Source: Chloroflexi bacterium RBG_16_48_8 (GTDB taxonomy: Bacteria > Chloroflexota > Anaerolineae > Anaerolineales > E44-bin32). From it: a stretch of DNA of 6,336 bases. Below the pieces are notes generated by a model. It made no database searches. It was not told the DNA's origin and worked only from the letters and a program-made list of their open reading frames with translations. Made by a program: the position numbers and the translations under genes. The stretch is taken from contig MGNI01000216.1 of assembly GCA_001795115.1 (NCBI GenBank), positions 6,032 through 12,367 of the forward strand, written 5' to 3'. Positions 1 through 5,233 of the stretch are shown one piece after another (the stretch's first letter is position 1; each line of letters starts with the position of its first letter).

Positions 1-1
1 T

Positions 2-718
2 TTTCTAGCCATACAGGATGTGGACCTCCCCGTTCTCAGCAAACAGATCACATCTATTATCGGCCCCTCCGGATGTGGAAAGAGCACGCTGCTGCGTGCC
101 CTCAACCGAATGAATGAGTTGATGCCTACAGTCCGTACGGAAGGAGAAGTGATCTTTCATGGCAAGAATATCTATGAGGAGGATGTCGATCCTGTGGAGG
201 TGCGGCGGTGCATTGGTATGGTCTTTCAAAAACCGAATCCCTTTCCCAAGAGTGTCTATGAAAATGTTGCCTGGGGTGCACGCATCAACGGCTATCAGGG
301 AAATGTGGACGAGTTGGTGGAGCAATCGCTCCGAGATGCAGCTTTATGGGATGAGGTGAAAGACAAATTGGATCAGAGTGGTCTCTCGCTCTCCGGCGGG
401 CAGCAACAGAGACTATGCATCGCCCGGGCGATCGCTGTAAAGCCGGATGTGATTTTAATGGACGAACCCTGCTCAGCATTGGATCCTATTGCGACCTTCA
501 AGATTGAGGAATTGATGCGGGAGTTGGCGACCAATTACACCATTGTGATCGTCACACATAACATGCAGCAGGCAGCCCGGGTTTCTGATTTCACGGCCAT
601 GATGATGCTCAATGAGAATCGTTCAGGCGAGATGATCGAATTGGATGACACAGAGATCATCTTCACCCGCCCCAAAGATAAGCGCACGGAAGATTATGTG
701 ACAGGACGGTTTGGATAG
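2..718 (+). CDS. pstB: Phosphate ABC transporter ATP-binding protein PstB (5' end outside window)
   Basis: This is the cytoplasmic ATPase subunit that energises high-affinity phosphate import by PstSCAB. The reading frame is open from the first bases (FLAIQDVDL...), so the GTG at 20 is internal and about 20 N-terminal residues are missing relative to the usual 250-260. In order one sees Walker A GPSGCGKST (62-88), the PstB-typical Q-loop GMVFQKPNPFPKSVYENVAWG, the ABC signature LSGGQQQR (389-412), Walker B VILMDEP (449-469) followed by the PstB-specific CSALDPIAT, and the H-loop histidine in VTHNMQQA (557-559). The C-terminus EDYVTGRFG is normal for the family, so the 3' end is complete. The KPNPFPKS and DEPCSALDPIAT wording separates PstB from other ABC ATPases. 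The pstS, pstC and pstA genes would be expected to the left. The next gene follows after 32 bp and is probably co-transcribed. Confidence 0.96.
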   Translation, partial: FLAIQDVDLPVLSKQITSIIGPSGCGKSTLLRALNRMNELMPTVRTEGEVIFHGKNIYEEDVDPVEVRRCIGMVFQKPNPFPKSVYENVAWGARINGYQGNVDELVEQSLRDAALWDEVKDKLDQSGLSLSGGQQQRLCIARAIAVKPDVILMDEPCSALDPIATFKIEELMRELATNYTIVIVTHNMQQAARVSDFTAMMMLNENRSGEMIELDDTEIIFTRPKDKRTEDYVTGRFG

Positions 719-750
719 TCGATGAAGGTGAAGAAAGTGGAGATCAAACC

Positions 751-1293
751 ATGAAGATTGCTGTGCTCTCGGATATTCATGCCAATATCCATACGCTGGA
801 GGCTGTTTGGGGTGATCTGAAAATCAAGAAACCTGATGCAGTCTATTGCCTCGGGGATTTAGTGGGTTATGGGGCGTTTCCCAATGAAGTGATCCCTTTT
901 ATCCGTGATCATGAAATTCCGAAGGTGTTAGGAAATGATGACGAGGGCGTGGGCTTAGATTTGGCTGATTATGGATGTATTTATAGGGATCCATTTCTGT
1001 CTAGAATGGGAGAGCTCTCATTAAGATGGAGCCGCGAGGTTACCCATCCAGAAAACAAGCGTTTCCTTCAATCCCTGCCCATACAGATTCGGCTCGAGGA
1101 TCATCGCCCCCATTTGCTTTTAGTGCATGGCAGCCCCAGGAAAGTCAACGAATCTCTATACGAAGACCGACCGCAGGCGACCTTCGAGCGCATCGCCGAT
1201 CGTGTTACCAACATTGCAGAACGGGTCATTTTTATGTCCAGTGGGGAAATGACAGAGCTCAATCCGGGGCAGGGGGTGACAAGCCTGACCTGA
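751..1293 (+). CDS. Calcineurin-like metallophosphoesterase, C-terminally truncated
   Basis: The N-terminal part is a recognisable YfcE/MJ0936-type metallophosphoesterase, a family that hydrolyses phosphomono- or diesters at a two-metal centre. Visible motifs are DIH (Asp8, His10), GDLVGYG (Asp36), GNDD (Asn62, with Asp63 where many members have the catalytic His) and LLVHGSPR (His126). The stretch GESYEDRP-like region (YEDRPQATFERIAD, 137-150) normally leads into a GHTH metal-binding box and about 60 further residues. Here the chain instead runs on as an unrelated tail and stops at residue 180, against about 240 expected. None of the three forward frames after 1245 contains GHTH or the expected glycine-rich strand, so this looks like a deletion or replacement rather than a simple frameshift. 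The start ATG has a GGAG eight bases upstream. The gene sits directly after pstB. Catalysis is doubtful; it may be a decaying gene or a non-catalytic binding protein. Confidence 0.8.
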   Translation: MKIAVLSDIHANIHTLEAVWGDLKIKKPDAVYCLGDLVGYGAFPNEVIPFIRDHEIPKVLGNDDEGVGLDLADYGCIYRDPFLSRMGELSLRWSREVTHPENKRFLQSLPIQIRLEDHRPHLLLVHGSPRKVNESLYEDRPQATFERIADRVTNIAERVIFMSSGEMTELNPGQGVTSLT

Positions 1294-1309
1294 GATGTTC
1301 GCAAATTTC

Positions 1310-1327
1310 AGTCCTATTGGATTTTTT
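1310..1327 (+). terminator. Possible weak intrinsic terminator after the metallophosphoesterase gene
   Basis: A five-pair stem AGTCC / GGATT (one G-T pair) closes a four-base loop, and its 3' arm runs directly into six T residues, 17 bases after the stop codon. The form and position fit a rho-independent terminator separating pstB and the phosphoesterase from the regulator genes. The stem is short and would be unstable, so the call is tentative. Confidence 0.25.
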
Positions 1328-1416
1328 CCCCTGCATGATGGCTTGTGTTTATGTGCAAGAAGGTCAATCTATTTGGAAAATCCTATCCCCTCTGCCCATG
1401 AATGACCTCCCTGATC

Positions 1417-1422
1417 TATAAT
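1417..1422 (+). promoter_or_regulatory. Perfect -10 box (TATAAT) for the phoB-like gene
   Basis: TATAAT lies six bases before the preferred ATG at 1429, so initiation seven or so bases downstream of the box would fall on or next to the start codon. No good -35 hexamer is visible 16-18 bp upstream, and no Shine-Dalgarno sequence precedes either candidate start. The two facts together suggest a leaderless transcript. The missing -35 would fit a promoter that needs an activator, such as the phosphate regulator itself, but I could not identify a convincing Pho box. Confidence 0.45.
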
Positions 1423-1428
1423 GATCCT

Positions 1429-2103
1429 ATGACCACCATTTTGATCGTTGAAGATGATGCTGTGGTGCGTGATACCTTAGCCCTCAATTTACGTGCGGAG
1501 GGCTATGAAGTCCATTCTGTTGAGGATGGCGAGGCTGGCTTGGCGCTTGCGCGTGATCTGGAGCCAGACCTGGTGGTTCTGGATGTGATGCTTCCCAAAC
1601 TGGATGGTCTGACCGTGTGCCGCATACTGCGCCGCAAGAGCCAAGTTCCCATCATCATGCTCACCGCACGGGGCATGGAGACCGATAAAATCATAGGATT
1701 GGAGACGGGGGCGGACGACTACATTGTAAAACCGTTCTCTTTGGGGGAGTTCTTAGCAAGGGTGCGGGCTGCCATACGTCGAGGGGCAGCTGCACCAGCC
1801 ACAGATGAACTATCCTCTGGAGATTTACGGATTGATTTGATCGCCCATCGAGTCTATCTGGGCGAGAGTGAGCTTCAATTGGCGCCACGAGAGTTTGACT
1901 TATTAGCTACTCTCATGCGGCATTCTGGTGCAGTCCTTACCCGCGATTTGCTTCTTGCAAGAGTGTGGGGGGATGATTATTTGGGAGATGCACGCACTGT
2001 TGATGTGCATATCCGATGGTTGCGACAAAAGATCGAAACGGATCCCTCTCGTCCGGAGCGTATCGTCACTTTAAGAGGGGTGGGCTACCGATTTGAAGGT
2101 TGA
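1429..2103 (+). CDS. phoB: OmpR/PhoB-family response regulator
   Basis: This is a 224-residue two-component response regulator, probably the phosphate-starvation transcription factor given its place after pstB and before a PhoR-like kinase. The receiver domain (about 1-118) has the acidic pocket Glu8-Asp9-Asp10, phospho-acceptor Asp52 in VVLDVMLP, Thr79 and Lys101 in the IVKPF motif. The winged-helix DNA-binding domain (about 128-224) contains LAPREFDLLATLMRHSGAV, the recognition-helix segment RTVDVHIRWLRQKI and the closing hairpin VTLRGVGYRFEG. An in-frame ATG at 1402 would add nine residues not seen in the family, so the ATG at 1429 (MTTILIVEDD) is preferred. Its stop codon directly abuts the kinase ATG. 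The symbol rests on context: other OmpR-type regulators look alike in sequence, so PhoB identity is likely rather than proven. Confidence 0.9.
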   Translation: MTTILIVEDDAVVRDTLALNLRAEGYEVHSVEDGEAGLALARDLEPDLVVLDVMLPKLDGLTVCRILRRKSQVPIIMLTARGMETDKIIGLETGADDYIVKPFSLGEFLARVRAAIRRGAAAPATDELSSGDLRIDLIAHRVYLGESELQLAPREFDLLATLMRHSGAVLTRDLLLARVWGDDYLGDARTVDVHIRWLRQKIETDPSRPERIVTLRGVGYRFEG

Positions 2104-3258
2104 ATGATGGATGGATGGGTCGCAGTCGTCTGGGGGGTTCTCGCGCTAGGCTTTCTAATCTTATGGCGTCGGGAAGTGGCCTGGCGTATGAGATATAGGT
2201 TGCAGGCCAGGCGGCGTCAGCGTGAAGCCGAAAAGTGCTTGTCCGAGAGCGAAGCGCGCGAAATGCAATTGCAGGGGGTTTTAGATGCCACCGGTGATTT
2301 ACTGCTTGTGACCGACCTGGATCTTCGAGTGCAATATGTCAACCTTGCAGCTCATCAGTTCTTTGGTGTTCTTGGCGAGGCACCTTCGTTGATCGGTTTT
2401 ACGGGTAACCTTGAGCTTGAGAATCTTGCAATGGAAGTTATGGAATTGGGTGTTGGGGAGAAGATTGAGCGTGTGATTCTCATTGAGGATCAGCCCCATA
2501 GAGCTCGGGCTTTAGCGGTATCCAATGGTGTGGGATTAGCGCTCACGAATATTGTTGAACTGCAGCGCTTGAGTCGTGCTCGTCAGGACATGATCACCAA
2601 CCTCTCTCATGAGCTCAGGACTCCCCTCACATCACTGCGCTTGTTGGCAGATACGCTGGGCGGACCAGCAGGGAAAGACCCGGAGACAGCCAGCGATCTG
2701 GTGGAGAAGATGGTGGTTGAGGTGGATCAACTTCATCAGATGGCCGAAGAACTGCTTGACCTGGCTGCGATCGAATCGGGCCGACAGGTGATGCGCTTGG
2801 TACCCATCGACTTGGCGGATTTGGTTGCTGGTCCGGTGGATCGCTTGAAGGATCATGCAAAACGACGTGATGTCAGTACGATCCTTACGATCGACCCCAA
2901 AGCGCAAGTTTTAGCGGATCGAGAGCAGGCAGCGCGTGCCATCTTGAATGTTTTGCATAATGCCATCAAGTACAGTCCAGAGGGTGGGGAGGTCGTTATC
3001 TCTTCTGAAAATCTCACAGAGGAAGGCCGTGTGATACTTTCCATCATGGATGCAGGACCCGGGATTCCCCCGGAGGAGTTAGAGCGCGTTTTTGAACGCT
3101 TCTACCGTAGCAATTGGGCTTGGGGCACCCCAGGCACAGGCCTGGGATTGGCAATCGCCAGACATATCCTCCAAGCGCATGGCGGTCGAATCTGGGCGGA
3201 GAATCGCGGTCTTCCAGAGCGAGGCGCGGTCTTCTACCTGGCTTTTCCAGCGGCTTGA
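2104..3258 (+). CDS. phoR: PhoR-like sensor histidine kinase
   Basis: This 384-residue membrane histidine kinase should phosphorylate the regulator encoded immediately upstream. One N-terminal membrane helix (about residues 4-21) is followed by a basic, coiled-coil-like linker, a short PAS domain (about 58-150), the HisKA dimerisation domain with phospho-acceptor His169 in NLSHELRTPL, and the HATPase domain. The ATPase shows the N-box with Asn286 (NVLHNAIKYS), G1 box D316AGPG, the FERFYR F-box (330-335) and G2 box G344TGLGLA. There is no second membrane helix and no sizeable extracytoplasmic domain. That fits PhoR-type kinases, which read phosphate status through the Pst transporter rather than binding ligand outside. 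The start codon follows the regulator stop directly, indicating translational coupling; a second in-frame ATG at 2107 is equally possible. Assignment to phosphate rests on pstB nearby. Confidence 0.88.
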   Translation: MMDGWVAVVWGVLALGFLILWRREVAWRMRYRLQARRRQREAEKCLSESEAREMQLQGVLDATGDLLLVTDLDLRVQYVNLAAHQFFGVLGEAPSLIGFTGNLELENLAMEVMELGVGEKIERVILIEDQPHRARALAVSNGVGLALTNIVELQRLSRARQDMITNLSHELRTPLTSLRLLADTLGGPAGKDPETASDLVEKMVVEVDQLHQMAEELLDLAAIESGRQVMRLVPIDLADLVAGPVDRLKDHAKRRDVSTILTIDPKAQVLADREQAARAILNVLHNAIKYSPEGGEVVISSENLTEEGRVILSIMDAGPGIPPEELERVFERFYRSNWAWGTPGTGLGLAIARHILQAHGGRIWAENRGLPERGAVFYLAFPAA

Positions 3259-3389
3259 GGTGAGTTTAATAGATACTAAATGAATATGTGCGAGACATTC
3301 CCATTTAATTTAAATAAACATGATGAAGGGCGATGTATTTAATATTCTTCATAGATACTTAATCAAGATGATTGGCGGGCGCTTCACCC
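3259..3389. other. A+T-rich gap between convergent genes
   Basis: This 131-bp gap separates the 3' ends of the kinase gene (+) and the DUF3307 gene (-). It is visibly richer in A and T than its surroundings. It contains a 13-bp palindrome ATTTAA-T-TTAAAT (3303-3315), a nine-base direct repeat ATAGATACT (3269-3277 and 3351-3359), and a six-base inverted repeat ATGAAG / CTTCAT (3323-3328 and 3347-3352) with an 18-base loop. None has the form of a standard intrinsic terminator, although a shared terminator would be expected here. No coding potential is seen. Confidence 0.6.
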
Positions 3390-4169
3390 TTACGATAACA
3401 ATTGCAGTATTGCTTTGACGGCGAAGGAAACCATCAGACCGAATAGGAAACTCAGGAGAGTTCCAATAATGATGTATTCAGCCTCCATTCGATTAGATCT
3501 TTCCTTGATCTCACCAAACCGAAAAATAGATTTTGCAGCGATCAGGAACCCAATAGATGAGGGCTGATTAACGATGACGAAAAGGTAAATCAAGGATCGT
3601 TCGAGATAACCAATTATTTTCCCGGCGTCTTTTAATCCTCTTGCGTGAATCTCACTGAGATCTGGACTCTTTCCTCGAGAGTCATTGCCTTTCTGTTCCA
3701 ATTGAGCCAATAACGGCTGTACAGCAATACCCACAACTATGCCTCCAACATACGTAGAAAGCAAAGCCCCAATGGCAAATACCTGCAGCGAATAAACTGT
3801 TTCTCCGAAATGTGTATTCCAAATACTTGATTCTGAATAGAACCTGGATGAGGCCAGAAAGGCTGAGAGCAGGATCATGACTGTAAGGTGTGCACACTGG
3901 TCAATCATGAATGCCTTAAAATCTTGTCTGTGGGATCTGATCTTTAAATAATCAATGACTCCATGGAACGCCATGACTGCCAGGACCATCTGCCATGCAG
4001 GAATGGTCCCCACGAAAACATAGCTGAGGATCCCTATCCATAGGACATGCTTGAGAAAGTTCAGGAATCCTCCTTTTCTTTCAACGACATCGTCGGGGTG
4101 AAGGATGAAATCAACGATTGTATGAGCGCAGAATAATGGGATTGCTATCTCAAATATTGGCTGTACCAT
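3390..4169 (-). CDS. DUF3307-family multi-pass membrane protein
   Basis: This 259-residue polytopic inner-membrane protein fits the DUF3307 family, whose function is not known. Hydrophobic helices lie around residues 5-23, 43-70, 93-105, 127-152, 192-212 and 232-257. Between the fourth and fifth there is a hydrophilic loop (about 157-187). Three family-style motifs each pair His and Asp one helical turn apart: H16TIVD20, H69GVID73 and D90QCAH94. Their spacing would put the side chains on one helix face and could form an intramembrane metal or proton site (inference). The C-terminal segment GFLIAAKSIFRFGEI followed by EYIIIGTLLSF is typical of the family. The start ATG is preceded by AGGGG at three bases and GAGG at ten. 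The gene follows satD by 90 bp and has its own copy of the same double operator, so the two are probably co-regulated rather than simply one transcript. Confidence 0.8.
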   Translation of the reverse strand: MVQPIFEIAIPLFCAHTIVDFILHPDDVVERKGGFLNFLKHVLWIGILSYVFVGTIPAWQMVLAVMAFHGVIDYLKIRSHRQDFKAFMIDQCAHLTVMILLSAFLASSRFYSESSIWNTHFGETVYSLQVFAIGALLSTYVGGIVVGIAVQPLLAQLEQKGNDSRGKSPDLSEIHARGLKDAGKIIGYLERSLIYLFVIVNQPSSIGFLIAAKSIFRFGEIKERSNRMEAEYIIIGTLLSFLFGLMVSFAVKAILQLLS

Positions 4170-4193
4170 TTGCCCCTGCCCTCTCTCTATTCT

Positions 4194-4240
4194 ACAAGCT
4201 CTATGACTTGAAATGGCTCATTACAACCCCTGAAGCTTGT
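4194..4240 (-). promoter_or_regulatory. Double 18-bp palindromic operator before the DUF3307 gene
   Basis: Two imperfect palindromes of the form ACAAGN-N6-NCTTGT are present: ACAAGC-TCTATG-ACTTGA (4194-4211) and ACAACC-CCTGAA-GCTTGT (4223-4240). Their starts are 29 bp apart. The block begins 24 bp upstream of the DUF3307 start codon and matches the block before satD at 34 of 47 positions with no gaps, by direct hand alignment. On the minus strand TTGTAA (4226-4221) could be a -35 box; the matching -10 (TAGAGC, 4203-4198) is poor, while TAGAAT (4194-4189) is a better -10 but without a -35 partner. The symmetry and position point to a dimeric DNA-binding protein covering the promoter. Confidence 0.7.
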
Positions 4241-4259
4241 AACATGGGTATCGCTTATC

Positions 4260-4940
4260 TTATTTGAACAGCCGAGGTATTACAGTTTCAAAAAAATCTA
4301 TGCCGAGTTCTATCGTCGACCATCCTGCTCGATCAAGGTGTTGCGCGATCGCTTGTTGAGTGATTTCCTTCTCAAACCAGCGATCAGCAATCTCAACTTG
4401 TGTGAACCCAAGCATAGCTCCAGAGATCGCTTTCGCTTGATGCGGGGTCCAATGCCTTGCCTGAAGGTCAATAAGCTTCACGATGACGTCCATTGCAGCG
4501 GTTAAGTCCGATTGGAGATGTTCAGGAAATTCAATTTTCATTCTAAAGGCTCTGTTTAATTTTTCTAATGCCTCACCCGAAAGACGATATGCTTCGCCAT
4601 CACCACTTGATACATTGCTTTCGGGTATAAAGCTAATCGTACCCATGCCAATTGAGATACGTGTATCTACTCGCATTCCATCCACCCCCTCCCGTATCAA
4701 TGAGCGAAGAAAGAGTCCTATACGGAGAGATTTCGATGGGTCTATGACGATGAACTGCCAACTATCTCCACGAAAGACATCCATGTTGTAAGGCACATCA
4801 TTTCGAAAATAATGAGATATTTTTTCTGATGCTTTGTACAAGACTTGCTGTAGAGTCTGTCTAGAGGTACTTGGTAGCTTAGTTGACCCAACGATATCGC
4901 CAGTGAGTACAGCGTAGACTTTTTCCTTTACAAGGTCCAT
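4260..4940 (-). CDS. SatD-family protein: cyclase-like domain plus C-terminal helix-turn-helix
   Basis: This 226-residue soluble protein resembles the SatD family, named after the sat (secretion and acid tolerance) operon of Streptococcus mutans; its biochemical role is not established. The N-terminal half reads like a class III nucleotidyl cyclase core: VLTGDIVGST (8-20, Asp15), FRGDS (56-60, Asp59), RISIGMGTISF (94-104) and SGDGEAYRLSG (112-122). Asp15 and Asp59 are 44 residues apart, the spacing of the two metal-binding aspartates in class III cyclases. The Asn four residues before Arg119, expected in a true cyclase, is Gly115, so activity is uncertain. The C-terminal part (about 164-212: WTPHQAKAISGAMLGFTQVEIA, then ITQQAIAQHLDRAGW) is a sigma-region-4-like helix-turn-helix. 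The start has GGAG seven bases upstream (4951-4948) and a strong promoter. It lies upstream of the DUF3307 gene. A regulator with a nucleotide-responsive domain is the favoured reading. Confidence 0.8.
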   Translation of the reverse strand: MDLVKEKVYAVLTGDIVGSTKLPSTSRQTLQQVLYKASEKISHYFRNDVPYNMDVFRGDSWQFIVIDPSKSLRIGLFLRSLIREGVDGMRVDTRISIGMGTISFIPESNVSSGDGEAYRLSGEALEKLNRAFRMKIEFPEHLQSDLTAAMDVIVKLIDLQARHWTPHQAKAISGAMLGFTQVEIADRWFEKEITQQAIAQHLDRAGWSTIELGIDFFETVIPRLFK

Positions 4941-4965
4941 TCATTCACTCCAATCATGCCGTTAT

Positions 4966-5012
4966 ACAAGTTATAGCACTTGTAACAGCTTATTACAAGC
5001 TTTAGAGCTTGT
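4966..5012 (-). promoter_or_regulatory. Double 18-bp palindromic operator before satD
   Basis: Two near-ideal palindromes lie in tandem: ACAAGT-TATAGC-ACTTGT (4966-4983) and ACAAGC-TTTAGA-GCTTGT (4995-5012). Each has perfect six-base arms and a six-base centre, and their starts are 29 bp apart. The inner arms form a further inverted repeat, CTTGTAA and TTACAAG (4979-4985 and 4993-4999), giving four regularly placed half-sites. The block begins 25 bp upstream of the satD ATG, almost the same distance as its counterpart before the DUF3307 gene. Binding by a dimer or pair of dimers would occlude the promoter described in the overlapping entry, so repression, probably autoregulation, is the simplest inference. 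Confidence 0.8.
4970..4998 (-). promoter_or_regulatory. Sigma-70-like promoter of satD, embedded in the palindromes
   Basis: Read on the minus strand, a -35 box TTGTAA (4998-4993) and a -10 box TATAAC (4975-4970) are separated by 17 bp, and TG one base upstream of the -10 makes it an extended -10. The match is four of six and five of six to consensus. Initiation near 4963 would leave a leader of about 22 bases holding the GGAG ribosome site at 4951-4948. The -10 lies across the centre and one arm of the first palindrome and the -35 overlaps an arm of the second. Confidence 0.65.
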
Positions 5013-5233
5013 GGATCAAGAGGATGCTTGAGGTGGAAGCATTCTCAAACACAAGCACTGGAGGGGCATTCGCAACCAGTATTTAGGTTAACCCTCTGCC
5101 GGAGGTTTCAGCATCGATAAGGGGTATCAAGAAAAGGAATTCAAGTGAACACCATCGGGTTTTAAAGACTTCAAGTTTCGAGGATATCCACCCTCATCGT
5201 ACGTGGTCAAGATTTATAAGCAGGGCTGAACCC
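5013..5233. other. Gene-free interval between satD and feoB
   Basis: This 221-bp interval lies between the satD control region and the 3' end of feoB. I see no reading frame of useful length on either strand and no tRNA-like fold. It holds a short inverted repeat TCAAG / CTTGA (5016-5020 and 5027-5031) next to the satD operator, an imperfect seven-pair stem AACCCTC / GGAGGTT (5088-5107 region), and a four-pair stem AGGG / CCCT just at the feoB stop. None is followed by a T-run on the feoB-coding strand, so no terminator can be called with confidence. Confidence 0.5.

Noticed and set aside
1321..1400. Search for a Pho box upstream of the regulator gene
   Set aside because: No pair of direct repeats at the 11-bp spacing expected of PhoB sites could be found by eye.
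1026..1421. Open frame overlapping the 3' part of the phosphoesterase gene, considered as a frameshifted continuation of that protein
   Set aside because: The translated frame shows no GHTH box, no conserved C-terminal strands and no resemblance to the family; it is a shadow frame over coding and non-coding sequence.
3323..3352. ATGAAG / CTTCAT inverted repeat as a bidirectional terminator for the convergent genes
   Set aside because: The six-pair stem has an 18-base loop, is not G+C rich and has no adjoining T-run on either strand.
4483..4791. Open frame on the + strand opposite satD
   Set aside because: It lies wholly antisense to a well supported gene, has low-complexity Ser/Arg-rich content and no recognisable domain.
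4194..5012. The repeated ACAAG/CTTGT units as a CRISPR array or as target-site repeats of an insertion element
   Set aside because: There are only two pairs, separated by an intact gene, with palindromes placed at promoters; there are no uniform spacers, no transposase and no terminal inverted repeats.
5016..5031. TCAAG / CTTGA inverted repeat next to the satD operator, considered as a third operator copy
   Set aside because: The distance between its arms is two bases shorter than in the other four palindromes and it does not keep the 29-bp register, so it is more likely chance.
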